Assembly (NCBI RefSeq): GCF_013114835.1
Contig: NZ_JAAVLW010000001.1
Span: forward strand, 806,001 to 870,000
Reading direction: 5' to 3'
Source: Bradyrhizobium archetypum
GTDB lineage: Bacteria > Pseudomonadota > Alphaproteobacteria > Rhizobiales > Xanthobacteraceae
Length of the DNA: 64,000 nucleotides
Part shown: positions 15,638-24,342 of the stretch, piece by piece
Numbering within the stretch: the stretch's first letter is position 1
Layout of the letters: every line of letters starts with the position of its first letter
The notes under the pieces: model-generated
What the model saw: only the letters and a program-made list of their open reading frames with translations
The model's database searches: none
What the model was told of the DNA's origin: nothing
Position numbers and translations under genes: made by a program

Positions 15638-16702
15638 CTATTTCTGCATGAAGGCGGCCCAACGCTTCTCGGCTGCCTCACCTTGCGGCGACGACCACCA
15701 AGCGTATGACATCAGGGCCTGCTTGGCCGCATTCGTCGGTTCGCTCGGCAATTGGGCTGCGCGCTCCGGCTTGATCACACCGGTCTCAAAGGCCTTGGGG
15801 TTGCCGGGGCCGTAGTCAATATGGAGCGGCAGATTGGCCTGATGCACAGGATCGATTGCCTCGTTGAGAAACTTCACCGCGGTGTCGAGGTTCGGCGCGC
15901 CCTTGAGAATGCAGAGCGAGGTACTCTGCAAGATACCCTGGTTGTAGGTGAAGTTGACCTTGGCGCCTTCCTTGGCCACCGCGCTGACGCGACCGTTCCA
16001 GGCCATCACCATATCGACCTCGCCGTCGTTCAGGAGCTGCGCGGACTGCGCGCCCGAGGTCCACCACACCGTGATGTGCGGCTTGATCTCCTCAAGCTTC
16101 CTGAAGGCACGATCGACGTCGAGCGGGTAGAGCTTGTCCGGCGCAACGCCATCCGCCATCAACGCGGCTTCCAGCGTCGCGATCGGGTGATTGCGCAGCG
16201 CGCGACGGCCAGGGAACTTCTTCACATCCCAGAAATCCGCCCAGCTGTTCGGCGCATTCTGCGGAAAGGTCTTCTGGCTGTAGGCTAGTACACTGGAATA
16301 AAATTCATACGACGCCGAATAAGGGGTGCGATAGGCCTCGGGCATCGCCGCGGCATTGGGAATCTTCGAGAAGTCGAGCTTCTCAATCAGCCCCTGCTCG
16401 CCGCCCCGCAGGCAATAGCCGGTCGGCGTGTCGACGACATCCCAGATCGGCTTGCCGCTGCCGACCTGCGTCTTGATCGCGGGCCAAGCGTCGGGAATGG
16501 AGTCCTGGTTGATGGTGATACCAAGCTTCTTGGCGGAAGGATCGAGAATCGCAACCGTTTGCGCCTGCTGATAGGCCCCCCCTTGCGATACGAAGGTGAT
16601 CTGCCCAGCCGCCTGAACCGCGATGCTGTCCAGTCCGAATAGCCCGAGCGCCGCGCCGAACAGCACATATCCATACTTCAAGCCCGATTTTGCTTTCATC
16701 AT
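15638..16702 (-). CDS. Spermidine/putrescine-type periplasmic binding protein (PotD-like)
   Basis: A 354-residue type II periplasmic binding protein. The signal peptide covers ~1-28 (VLFGAALGLFGLDSIAVQAA), followed by GQITFVSQGGAYQQAQTVAI and NSWADFWDVKKFPGRRAL, the latter a very typical PotD-family phrase. The C-terminal part has NLPLHIDYGPGNPKAFETG. The first of two adjacent ATGs (16702) is preceded by GAGGAGGAC. It delivers ligand to the two permeases encoded downstream. Confidence 0.92.
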   Translation of the reverse strand: MMKAKSGLKYGYVLFGAALGLFGLDSIAVQAAGQITFVSQGGAYQQAQTVAILDPSAKKLGITINQDSIPDAWPAIKTQVGSGKPIWDVVDTPTGYCLRGGEQGLIEKLDFSKIPNAAAMPEAYRTPYSASYEFYSSVLAYSQKTFPQNAPNSWADFWDVKKFPGRRALRNHPIATLEAALMADGVAPDKLYPLDVDRAFRKLEEIKPHITVWWTSGAQSAQLLNDGEVDMVMAWNGRVSAVAKEGAKVNFTYNQGILQSTSLCILKGAPNLDTAVKFLNEAIDPVHQANLPLHIDYGPGNPKAFETGVIKPERAAQLPSEPTNAAKQALMSYAWWSSPQGEAAEKRWAAFMQK

Positions 16703-16727
16703 GTCCTCCTCTCGAACCAAGCAAATC

Positions 16728-18047
16728 TTACTGTCCGATCGCGTCCAGAAACTGGTACCAGCCCGCGACCATGCGCACCGCGGGTTCGCGCAGCGTGTAG
16801 AACGGAATGACCTTGACACGGCTCGCGTCGAGCAGCCCGAGCTCCGGCTTTTCGCCGCAGACGAAGGCCGCGAGATAGCGGCCCATCAGGCTCGACATCG
16901 CGACTCCGGCACCGTTGTAGCCCATCGAAAACAGGGTCCGATCGTCCAGCCGTCCGATATGCGGCACCGAGTCTATGGTCATGGCGACGAGGCCCGACCA
17001 TTTGAACGCGAGCGGGACGTCGGACAAGTCCGGGAAGATGTCGACCATGGCCTTCCGCAAAGCCTCGAAGGCCGCTTCCGAGTCCTGCCTGCCGAAGGCG
17101 CCGCGGCCGCCAAAAATCACGCGATTGTCGACCATGCGGAACCAGCGCATCATGCGCTTGGTCTCGGTGTAGGTGCGGCCCGTCGGCATCAGCCGTCCCG
17201 CGAGATTGCGCGACAGTGTGTCGGTTGCGATGATCGCGCTGCGGAACGGCACCAGCGTACGCTGCATATGCCGCGTTGCGTCCGTCAGGTCGGAATAGCT
17301 GTTGGTGGCAATGATCGCCTGCTTGGCGCGCACCGCACCCCGTGGCGTCTCGGCGACAATGCCGCCCTGCTCGCGGCGGAGCCTAAGCACCGGCGTGCCC
17401 TGGTAGATGGCAACGCCAAGGCGCGCGACGCCGTCGGCGAGACCGCGCACATAGTTGAGCGGATGAATGCCGCCGGATCCGGGATTGAGCACCCCGCCAA
17501 CGAAGGCCTCAGAGCCGGTCTCGTCCCGCACTTCGCGGGCGTCGAGGATGCGGACCTCGGCATCGCCCATCTCGCGCTTCATCCAGTTGGCTTCGTCCGC
17601 TGCCGCCTTGAGCGTCACCATATTGTGCGCGGCCTTGACCTGCCCGGTTCGCGTCAGATGGGCGCTGGTGATGCCGTACTCGGAAACGAGTTCCTCGACC
17701 ATGTCGATCGATTCATGCGCGATCTCATACATGCGCCGCGCCATCGCGCGGCCATGCGCGGCGTCGATCTCGCGAAACGACAGGCGGAACTTTGCGGTGA
17801 TCACCCCGCCATTGCGGCCGCTCGCTCCCCAGCCGGGCCGATTGGCCTCGAGCACGACTGGCGCAAGCCCGCTTCTGGCAATGTGATGCGCCGCCGACAG
17901 GCCGGTGTAACCCGCACCGATGATGACGACATCCGCCTGGCGCTCGCCTGACAGGACCGGAAAATCGCGCAAAGGCTCCGCCGTGCTCGCCCACAGCGAG
18001 TTGACCGAAGGAAGCGAGGTCCAGTCCCGTGTCATCGGCGCACTCAT
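16728..18047 (-). CDS. FAD-dependent oxidoreductase, PuuB/DadA-like (island copy 1)
   Basis: A 439-residue flavoprotein. The FAD dinucleotide fold reads VVIIGAGYTGLSAAHHIA (~40-57), followed by the GWGASGRNGGVI turn found in gamma-glutamylputrescine oxidases and D-amino-acid dehydrogenases. A second flavin-contacting stretch is FSMGYNGAGVAMSSLMG near the C-terminus. The ATG lies three bases past the HAD stop, and the binding protein follows 25 bases downstream, so it is embedded in the uptake operon. It probably oxidises the imported amine (R-CH-NH2 to the imine) with oxygen or the quinone pool as acceptor. The glutamylation enzyme PuuA is absent, so a complete Puu pathway is not supported. 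Confidence 0.87.
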   Translation of the reverse strand: MSAPMTRDWTSLPSVNSLWASTAEPLRDFPVLSGERQADVVIIGAGYTGLSAAHHIARSGLAPVVLEANRPGWGASGRNGGVITAKFRLSFREIDAAHGRAMARRMYEIAHESIDMVEELVSEYGITSAHLTRTGQVKAAHNMVTLKAAADEANWMKREMGDAEVRILDAREVRDETGSEAFVGGVLNPGSGGIHPLNYVRGLADGVARLGVAIYQGTPVLRLRREQGGIVAETPRGAVRAKQAIIATNSYSDLTDATRHMQRTLVPFRSAIIATDTLSRNLAGRLMPTGRTYTETKRMMRWFRMVDNRVIFGGRGAFGRQDSEAAFEALRKAMVDIFPDLSDVPLAFKWSGLVAMTIDSVPHIGRLDDRTLFSMGYNGAGVAMSSLMGRYLAAFVCGEKPELGLLDASRVKVIPFYTLREPAVRMVAGWYQFLDAIGQ

Positions 18048-18050
18048 GGT

Positions 18051-18755
18051 TCACGCTGCGGCGCCAACCGCCGCGTCTGCAAAGGCTTTCATCGTCGGGA
18101 AATGGAAATCCGGCTTGGTGAGCTTCTCCACGGCTGGCGTGCCGCCAAAGCCGGCCATGCCCTGGCGGCGCTCGATCCAGCACACCTTGTAGCCGAGCTT
18201 CCGCGCGATCCCGATGTCGTGGTGCTGACTCTGCGCCACATGCAAAATATCGGACTGCTTGTAGCCGAAGGCCGACTGGCGGCCCTTGTTGTAGGCGAAG
18301 AACTCCGGATTGGGTTTTGCGACGCCGGTGTCATCGGCGCAGACGGTGTCATCGAAAGGATCGCCCAGCGCGTGCGCATAGCAGGACAGCGCAACGCGGT
18401 CGGCATTGGTCATCGCGACCAGACGGAATTTGGTGCGCAGGCGCTTCAAGGCCTCGACCGAGTCAGCGAACGGCGCCCAGCGCAACACCGCGAGCTGGAA
18501 CACATCGCAGGAGGCATCGTCGGCCGGCAACTCCAGCTCCTTGGCGAGATGGCGATAGACGTGGAACATCACCTCGCTCGACCGTTCCGGATGCAGGTCG
18601 CGGCCACGCTTGTAGGCTTCAAAGATCTTGTCATCGGAGAGCTCGGCCGGTGACTTCCCGGAGATCTTGCGCACCGCATTGAGCACGCCGGTCTCGAAAT
18701 CGATCAAGGTGCCGACGACGTCGAAGGTGAGAACCTTGAAATTGCTGAACGACAT
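18051..18755 (-). CDS. HAD-superfamily hydrolase, haloacid-dehalogenase-like type II
   Basis: A 234-residue HAD hydrolase. Motif I is LTFDVVGTLID, where the first Asp is the nucleophile; the usual second Asp is replaced by Val-Gly. That pattern (D.yGTL) is typical of L-2-haloacid dehalogenases rather than phosphatases. Motif II is AMTNAD, the motif III lysine is in GVAKPNPEFF, and the acidic end is replaced by AQSQHHDIG. The start MSFSNF has AGAGAAGAAG upstream. It lies between the ABC ATPase and FAD oxidase genes, and a similar HAD occurs at 40375. Its physiological substrate is unknown; the operon suggests a step in handling the imported amine. Confidence 0.87.
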   Translation of the reverse strand: MSFSNFKVLTFDVVGTLIDFETGVLNAVRKISGKSPAELSDDKIFEAYKRGRDLHPERSSEVMFHVYRHLAKELELPADDASCDVFQLAVLRWAPFADSVEALKRLRTKFRLVAMTNADRVALSCYAHALGDPFDDTVCADDTGVAKPNPEFFAYNKGRQSAFGYKQSDILHVAQSQHHDIGIARKLGYKVCWIERRQGMAGFGGTPAVEKLTKPDFHFPTMKAFADAAVGAAA

Positions 18756-18798
18756 GAAGCTTCTTCTCTTTGAGTTGGACGGGTTTGGGTGGCGAGAT

Positions 18799-19878
18799 TC
18801 ACGCGTCCGCCTTGGGCACGACGATGGTATCCTCAGGGTGAAGCGTGACGGTGAGGCTTCCGCCCACCGGCGGAATGCGGCTATAGGCCTGGTGATGGCT
18901 GGGCTGGCGCAGGCTGAGCGCCGTCCCATCGGCAAGCGCGAGGAACACGCGCAGGCTTTCGCCCTGGTAGACGACGTCAGTGACAGTGCCGGTCAAACAA
19001 TTGTTGACATTGGCCGCGCCGCCGTCGATCAGCAGCTTTTCGCTGTGCACGGCGAGCATCAGCGCATCGCCTGCCGGAATGGCGCGGGCGCTGCGTAAGA
19101 CTGCGTTGCCGAGAGTAACGCTACAGGCGTCAACGCGGCGGACCGGGAGCAGCGTCGCTTCGCCGATAAAGCTCGCGACAAAGGAATCCGCCGGATGATC
19201 GTGCAGGCGCGCGGGCTCATCGATCTGGATCAGCCGCCCGTCCTTCATGACGGCGACGCGGTCGCTCATGGTGAGCGCCTCACGCTGATCATGGGTGACA
19301 TAGATGATGGTGGCACCGATGCGGCGGTGCAGCGCCCGCAATTCGATCTGCATGGACTCGCGGAGCTGCTTGTCGAGCGCTGAAAGCGGCTCGTCCATCA
19401 GGATCAGTCGCGGCTCGAAAATCATGGCGCGCGCCAGCGCCACGCGCTGCCGCTGGCCGCCGGAGAGCTGCGCCACGCCGCGCTCCTCGTAGCCGGCAAG
19501 GTCCACCATCGCGAGTGCCGCGCGCACCCGGTCCGGCCATTTCGATTTTGGAAGTCGCCGCGCGCGCAAGGGGAAGGCGACGTTCTCGCCAACGCTCATA
19601 TGAGGAAACAGCGCGTAGTTCTGGAACACGACGCCGATGTCGCGCTTATGCGGCGGCACGTAAGTGACGTCGCGCGCGCCGAAGTGGACCGAGCCTGACG
19701 ACGGGACGATGAAGCCGCCGAGAATGCCAAGCAGCGTGGTTTTGCCGGATCCGGACGGTCCGAGCAGCGACACGAACTCGCCGGCGCCGACATTCAGCGA
19801 CACGTCGTCGAGCGCTCGAACCGAGCCGTAAGCCTTGCTCGCGGACCTGATCTCAACACTTTCCGCCCGTTTGTCCAA
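18799..19878 (-). CDS. Spermidine/putrescine-type ABC ATP-binding protein (PotA-like)
   Basis: A 359-residue ATPase. Walker A GPSGSGKTT is at ~40-48, with a Q-loop in VVFQNYALFPHMSVGENVAF, signature [14 protein letters not shown], Walker B LILMDEPLSALD and H-loop YVTHDQ. A C-terminal TOBE regulatory domain starts near residue 240. The start is TTG 19878 with GAGG seven bases before it. It is the first gene of the operon reaching 13972 and is divergent from the LysR gene. It powers the two permeases. Confidence 0.92.
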   Translation of the reverse strand: MDKRAESVEIRSASKAYGSVRALDDVSLNVGAGEFVSLLGPSGSGKTTLLGILGGFIVPSSGSVHFGARDVTYVPPHKRDIGVVFQNYALFPHMSVGENVAFPLRARRLPKSKWPDRVRAALAMVDLAGYEERGVAQLSGGQRQRVALARAMIFEPRLILMDEPLSALDKQLRESMQIELRALHRRIGATIIYVTHDQREALTMSDRVAVMKDGRLIQIDEPARLHDHPADSFVASFIGEATLLPVRRVDACSVTLGNAVLRSARAIPAGDALMLAVHSEKLLIDGGAANVNNCLTGTVTDVVYQGESLRVFLALADGTALSLRQPSHHQAYSRIPPVGGSLTVTLHPEDTIVVPKADA

Positions 19879-19960
19879 CGATCGACCTCGTCACGTTCAA
19901 TCGACGGCCCGCGTTGTCGCGCGCCATTGGCATCGCCGCCCGTTGGCAGCGACTGTTGAA

Positions 19961-19984
19961 CCGGCATAATTCTGTTTTATACCG
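19961..19984. promoter_or_regulatory. Palindrome in LysR/transporter intergenic region, site A
   Basis: CGGCATAA (19962-19969) faces TTATACCG (19977-19984), seven of eight bases paired around TTCTGTT. It lies 83 bases before the ABC ATPase start in the divergent region. The half-site CCGGCATAA is repeated inverted at site B, so both may bind the LysR protein. Confidence 0.4.
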
Positions 19985-20109
19985 TGCACATCGGACAGCT
20001 CACGGATGGCCGCCGCCGACGCACGCAGTCTTTCCTCCCGCCCTTGCTTTGGGCGCTCTCACTCCAATGACATCAGAGTTGCCGGCAGTCAGCAATTGCC
20101 AAATTCTCA

Positions 20110-20137
20110 CCGGTCCTATAACGTCATGTTATGCCGG
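20110..20137. promoter_or_regulatory. Palindrome overlapping the LysR start, site B
   Basis: ATAAC (20118-20122) faces GTTAT (20128-20132) over GTCAT, with an outer CCGG on each side (20110-20113 and 20134-20137). It overlaps the proposed LysR start codon at 20131, a position that would suit autorepression, or it may mean the true start is the ATG at 20149. Confidence 0.4.
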
Positions 20138-21069
20138 AGCTCCGCCGAATGCTGCCCTCCTCCAACGCGCTGTTTGTGTTCGACGCCGCGGCGCGAAACG
20201 GCAGCTTCACAGCCGCGGCGGCCGAGCTGAATGTCACGCAGCCCGCCGTGAGCCGGATGCTCGGACAATTCGAGGAGCATCTCGGTGTTCGCCTATTCGA
20301 CCGCACTGCGGGGCGCGCAGTGCTGACGGAGGAAGGCCAGCTCTTGTACCGGCGCGTGCACGAGGGATTCCGCTCAATCGAGACCGGCCTGATTGAGATC
20401 GAGCGCCGGCGCAAGGGCACCGAAACCGTCACCCTCTCGGTTTCTTCCGCCTTCACGACGCATTGGCTAATGCCACGCATCGACAAGCTGCAGCGGGATT
20501 TTCCGCAGGTCGATGTGCGTTTCCAACTGATCTCCGGCGCGCTACGCGGCCCTGTCGAGAGTGTCGATCTCGGCATGCGGTTTCGCCACGTTGAGGACCC
20601 CTCTTCCGGCGGCACGCTGGTGATGAATGAGGTCATGCTACCGGTCTGCAGTCCCGGCTATATGCGCCAAGCGGAGCCCGCGGATGGAAATACCATCATT
20701 CGGCTCGTCGACACGCCCGATGACTGGGCTGCGGACTACCCGCACTTCCTGACCAAGCGGCGCGGCCCTTCCAAAGTGCTAAGCTTCACCGACTATGCCG
20801 TGGTGGTGCAGGCTGCCCTTCTCGGCCAAGGCATCGCCCTCGGCTGGCTGACGGTTGTTTCGCACTGGCTCTTGACCGGTGCGCTCGTTCCGGCCTCCGA
20901 CGCACTCACCACCACGCGACGGATCTGTGAATTCCTATCTCCGCGCAACAGGCCGATGCGCCCTGTCGCCGCAGAAATCCGGGATTGGATCATCGAGCAA
21001 ATGCGCGCCGAAATCGCGAAAATCGACCGGCTGCATCCACGGCTTGGACTGATGGCCGCATGTTATTGA
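20131..21069 (+). CDS. LysR-family transcriptional regulator (GcvA-like)
   Basis: A ~312-residue LysR regulator. The winged helix-turn-helix spans residues ~10-65 (LFVFDAAARNGSFTAAAAEL, then NVTQPAVSRMLGQFEEHLGV). The effector domain follows, beginning with VTLSVSSAFTTHWLMPRI, as in the GcvA subgroup. It is transcribed away from the polyamine-type transporter operon, the usual arrangement for its target, and two related palindromes lie between them. The start may be ATG 20131 or ATG 20149. Confidence 0.9.
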   Translation: MPELRRMLPSSNALFVFDAAARNGSFTAAAAELNVTQPAVSRMLGQFEEHLGVRLFDRTAGRAVLTEEGQLLYRRVHEGFRSIETGLIEIERRRKGTETVTLSVSSAFTTHWLMPRIDKLQRDFPQVDVRFQLISGALRGPVESVDLGMRFRHVEDPSSGGTLVMNEVMLPVCSPGYMRQAEPADGNTIIRLVDTPDDWAADYPHFLTKRRGPSKVLSFTDYAVVVQAALLGQGIALGWLTVVSHWLLTGALVPASDALTTTRRICEFLSPRNRPMRPVAAEIRDWIIEQMRAEIAKIDRLHPRLGLMAACY

Positions 21070-21242
21070 TCATCGGCTGCCAGGCCTCGGCCAATTGTTG
21101 CTCTTCACCCGTGGCAGCGTAGGCGGCGCAAACTGCCGACAATCGTGGCATTTCGGCATTGGTGTCTTCGGAACCGCCACCGAACGGCAAGCAATTCCGC
21201 ACAAACGCGCAAAGATGATCCGATGCCAATCGGAGCTGCAGC

Positions 21243-22682
21243 ATGTCCCAGTCAGTACACGTTCTGGCCTTTCGCGACCTTCTGGACAGCGGAGGCGTCG
21301 TTGACGACCCGGAGCGGATCGCCACCTACACAACGGACCAACGCCAGCTCTTCACGGGGTCCACGATTGCCGTGCTGAAGCCGGCGACGACGGAGCAGGT
21401 CGCGGACATCGTGCGGCTAGCGGCGCATCGCGGTATCGGAATCGTTCCGCAGGGCGGCAACACCAGCTACTGCGGCGGCGCGACGCCGGACACCTCCGGA
21501 CGGCAGATCATTGTGAGCCTCGAGCGGATGGACAGGATCCGCGAAGTCGATCCGGTCTCCATGAGCATCTCTGTGGATGCTGGGGCCATCCTGAAAAATG
21601 TACAGAACGCCGCGGCGAACGCCGGACTTCTGTTGCCGCTCAGTCTCGGCGCGGAAGGCAGCTGCCGGATCGGCGGCAACATCGGAACGAACGCCGGCGG
21701 CCTGTCAGTCGTCAGGTACGGGATGACTCGCGATCTGCTGCTCGGGATCGAGGCGGTTCTGTCGGACGGCACCGTGGTTTCGGACATGCGCAAACTGCGG
21801 AAGAATAATACGGGCTACGACATCAAGCAGTGCTTCGCCGGAAGCGAGGGAACTCTCGGCATTGTCACGGGCGCAGTGTTGCGTCTTGCGCCTTTGCCGA
21901 CCCGCCGCGCGAGCGCCTGGCTGAAACTCGCCAGCGGCGCACCACTCGCCGAGCTTCTGGCCCTTGTACGCCGCGAATCCGCGGACCTGCTCACCACGTT
22001 CGAATTCATGACGGCCCGCTCGATCGCGCTCGCGACCGAAGCGATGACCAACCCGCCCTCGGTCCGCGCCGGCTCGGGAGGCACCGTACTCGCCGAGTTC
22101 GCCTCTTCCTCGCGCCATGTCGGTCTCGACGAGCTGATGGAAGCCGTTCTGGCCGAGGCGATCGAGGCCGGATGGATCGAGGACGCGTTCCTGGCGCAGA
22201 GCGAATCACAACGGACCGCGATGTGGCAGCTCCGCGAGGCCATCCCCGAGGGCGAGAAGCGCCGGAATGGATCGGTCAAGCACGACATTTCCGTGCCGCT
22301 TTCCTCCATTCAGCGCTTTCTGGATTTGGCCGCCTCGCAGGTGCGGTCGTATGACGCCGACCTTGAACTGTCTGTCTATGGACACGCTGGCGACGGCAAT
22401 CTGCACTACAACGTGCTCGTTCCTCCCGACGTCGACCGGACGGAGTTCACCAAGCGGATCGAAAGCGGCCTGTCGCTGCAACTCTACGACACGGCCGCGG
22501 CGCTCGGCGGCACGTTCAGCGCAGAGCACGGCGTCGGTCGGTTCAAGAAGCACCTTCTGGAGCGATACGGGGATGTCGGCCGCATCGCTGCGATGCGCCG
22601 TATCAAGAAGGCCTTTGATCCGGCGGGTATCATGAACCCCGGCGCGATCGTTCGCCCGTGGAGGAAGGAGCCTGCCTCTTGA
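21243..22682 (+). CDS. FAD-binding oxidoreductase, GlcD/D-2-hydroxyglutarate dehydrogenase type
   Basis: A 479-residue VAO/PCMH-fold flavoprotein. The FAD-binding segment includes GIGIVPQGGNTSYCGGATPD (~75-95) and GNIGTNAGGLSVVRYG. The C-terminal FAD-linked oxidase domain has VYGHAGDGNLHYNVL, where the histidines bind the metal and substrate carboxylate, and FSAEHGVGRFKK. Relatives oxidise D-2-hydroxy acids (D-lactate, glycolate, D-2-hydroxyglutarate) to 2-oxo acids. GGAG lies eight bases before the ATG. It follows the LysR gene by 173 bases and could be controlled by it. Within the island it fits disposal of hydroxy acids from amino-acid breakdown. Confidence 0.9.
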   Translation: MSQSVHVLAFRDLLDSGGVVDDPERIATYTTDQRQLFTGSTIAVLKPATTEQVADIVRLAAHRGIGIVPQGGNTSYCGGATPDTSGRQIIVSLERMDRIREVDPVSMSISVDAGAILKNVQNAAANAGLLLPLSLGAEGSCRIGGNIGTNAGGLSVVRYGMTRDLLLGIEAVLSDGTVVSDMRKLRKNNTGYDIKQCFAGSEGTLGIVTGAVLRLAPLPTRRASAWLKLASGAPLAELLALVRRESADLLTTFEFMTARSIALATEAMTNPPSVRAGSGGTVLAEFASSSRHVGLDELMEAVLAEAIEAGWIEDAFLAQSESQRTAMWQLREAIPEGEKRRNGSVKHDISVPLSSIQRFLDLAASQVRSYDADLELSVYGHAGDGNLHYNVLVPPDVDRTEFTKRIESGLSLQLYDTAAALGGTFSAEHGVGRFKKHLLERYGDVGRIAAMRRIKKAFDPAGIMNPGAIVRPWRKEPAS

Positions 22683-22770
22683 ATCATCTGGCGGCCAGCC
22701 GGCGGATGCTTTCCTTAGGCCTAGTCGGTACCTCTCTGGCATCTCTATCATCCAAATCGCCTTGTCCATG

Positions 22771-22799
22771 AAAAATGGGCCACTCCGAAGGAGTGGCCC
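22771..22799 (-). terminator. Rho-independent terminator after ald
   Basis: A perfect 10-base stem GGGCCACTCC (22777-22786) pairs with 22790-22799 over a three-base loop. On the minus strand the stem is followed by ATTTTT. It lies 43 bases past the alanine dehydrogenase stop and between convergent genes; it lacks a T-run on the plus strand. Confidence 0.88.
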
Positions 22800-22841
22800 A
22801 AGTTGGGGAGGAAACGCCCCTGAGGGACTGGTGAAATCGGA

Positions 22842-23954
22842 TCAGGCGGCAACCTGTTCGATTGGTGAACATGGCAAGCCGAGACTCTTCGCCACGGCCT
22901 TGGAAGTTAGCCGCCCGCGATGGACATTCAGCCCCGCACGCAGATGCGGATTTTCGAGCACGGCTTCGAATCCCTTGTTGGCGACGGCCAGACCAAATGG
23001 CAGCGTGGCGTTGTTCAATGCCTGGCTCGACGTTAGCGGCACAGCTCCCGGCATGTTGGCGACGCAATAATGGATGATGCCATCCACCTCGTAAGTCGGA
23101 TCGGCGTGCGTCGTAGGACGCGATGTCTCGAAGCATCCGCCCTGGTCGATTGCTACGTCGACGATCACAGCTCCCTTGCGCATCGAGCTCAACATGCCGC
23201 GGCTGACGAGTTTCGGCGCGCTCGCACCTGGAACGAGCACTGCGCCAATAACGACGTCTGCGGCAAATACCTCGTTCTCGAGCACGTCTATCGTGGAGAA
23301 CCGGGTACGGACACGTCCTTCGAACAGCTCATCCAGTTCACGAAGCCGCGGTATCGACCGATCAACGATAGTGACCTCGGCGCCCAGGCCCACCGCCATG
23401 CGTGCTGCATGCGTACCGACGACCCCGCCCCCGAGCACCACGACGCGAGCCGGTTGAACGCCCGGAACACCGCCCATCAACAGACCTCGCCCACCCGCAT
23501 ATCTCCTGAGCGCCGCACCTGCAGCTTCGATCGCCAGCCGACCCGCGACCTCGCTCATTGGCGCAAGCAATGGAAGTCCGCCGCGCGCATCGGTGACGGT
23601 TTCGTAGGCGATCGCTGTGCATCCGGACTTCAGGAGACGCTTGGCCTGCTCTGGGTCGGGCGCCAGATGGAGATAGGTGAACAGGATCTGGGTCTCTCGG
23701 AGCAGCGTCCATTCTGAAGGCTGGGGTTCCTTTACCTTGACGATCATGTCGCTTGACGCAAACACGTCGCGCGCGGAGTCTAGAATCGTTGCACCAGCCC
23801 GGCGATAGTCGTCGTCCGTCGCGCCGATGCCGGCACCTGCATTGGTCTCGACAACGACGCCGTGGCTTGCCGCCACATATTCGCGGACGGCGCCAGGCGT
23901 CAGGCCTACGCGATACTCATGCGTCTTGATTTCCTTGGGCACACCAATTTTCAC
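22842..23954 (-). CDS. ald: Alanine dehydrogenase
   Basis: A 370-residue enzyme starting [20 protein letters not shown], the hallmark N-terminus of the alanine dehydrogenase/PNT family. The NAD-binding turn is [28 protein letters not shown] in essence (GGGVVG), with [33 protein letters not shown] after it. The start is GTG 23954, six bases after a perfect AAGGAGG. It oxidises L-alanine to pyruvate and ammonia, or the reverse; many members also act on glycine/glyoxylate. It stands alone with its own terminator. The 62-base element at 24108-24169 upstream is shared with the GNAT-headed operon at 29215, linking alanine turnover to that pathway. Confidence 0.95.
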   Translation of the reverse strand: MKIGVPKEIKTHEYRVGLTPGAVREYVAASHGVVVETNAGAGIGATDDDYRRAGATILDSARDVFASSDMIVKVKEPQPSEWTLLRETQILFTYLHLAPDPEQAKRLLKSGCTAIAYETVTDARGGLPLLAPMSEVAGRLAIEAAGAALRRYAGGRGLLMGGVPGVQPARVVVLGGGVVGTHAARMAVGLGAEVTIVDRSIPRLRELDELFEGRVRTRFSTIDVLENEVFAADVVIGAVLVPGASAPKLVSRGMLSSMRKGAVIVDVAIDQGGCFETSRPTTHADPTYEVDGIIHYCVANMPGAVPLTSSQALNNATLPFGLAVANKGFEAVLENPHLRAGLNVHRGRLTSKAVAKSLGLPCSPIEQVAA

Positions 23955-24342
23955 CGGCAACCTCCTTGAGACAAGCTTGCGAAGCGGAACGCGAAATCGT
24001 GCAGAGCTTCAGCAACACCTAATGAGACAGCGCAAGATTCCAAAGAGGACGTTGCGATATCCATCTGACGACCTTGACGCTGACTACAACGTATCTCGGG
24101 TCCGGCCGCATTGCGCAGTCAAAGTGAAGCAAAGTTCGGCACGATGTTGCATTGAAGATGCGTTAGAAGAAGTAATGTGCGGTGACCGCACGCTCTCGCA
24201 GCCATCGAATCCGCTCGGCCGCGGACATCCTATCTTGATCTTCTGATTTCGGCGGCGCCCGATCAGGCGCTGAAGGCATTACGCAATCTGCTCGAACGTG
24301 CCGCCAAATGCGGCACACGAAGAATTCATGCACTGTGGCGTT
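23955..24342. other. Gene-free stretch upstream of ald
   Basis: There is no convincing coding sequence between the ald start and the end of the aldehyde dehydrogenase gene. It contains the conserved 62-base element at 24108-24169. The ~70 bases next to the aldehyde dehydrogenase stop show nothing I recognise. Confidence 0.6.
24108..24169 (-). promoter_or_regulatory. Conserved 62-bp upstream element, copy 1 (ald)
   Basis: It aligns without gaps to 29326-29387, 47 of 62 bases identical. The most conserved core on the minus strand is TGCCGAACTTTGCT, with flanking CGCATC, TCAATG and TGCG.AATGC blocks. It lies 154 bases before the ald start. Conservation in blocks at promoter-like distance from two amino-acid genes suggests a binding region for a shared regulator, perhaps the island Lrp protein. 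Confidence 0.55.

Noticed and set aside
16623..17951. A 442-codon plus-strand frame opposite the FAD oxidoreductase
   Set aside because: It is antisense to a well-matched flavoprotein; the His/Arg/Ala-rich composition is an artefact of codon bias.
24137..24154. Sigma-54-like promoter CGGCACGATGTTGCA in the 62-bp element
   Set aside because: The spacing between GG and GC is nine bases instead of ten, it points away from any gene, and the second copy of the element does not preserve it.
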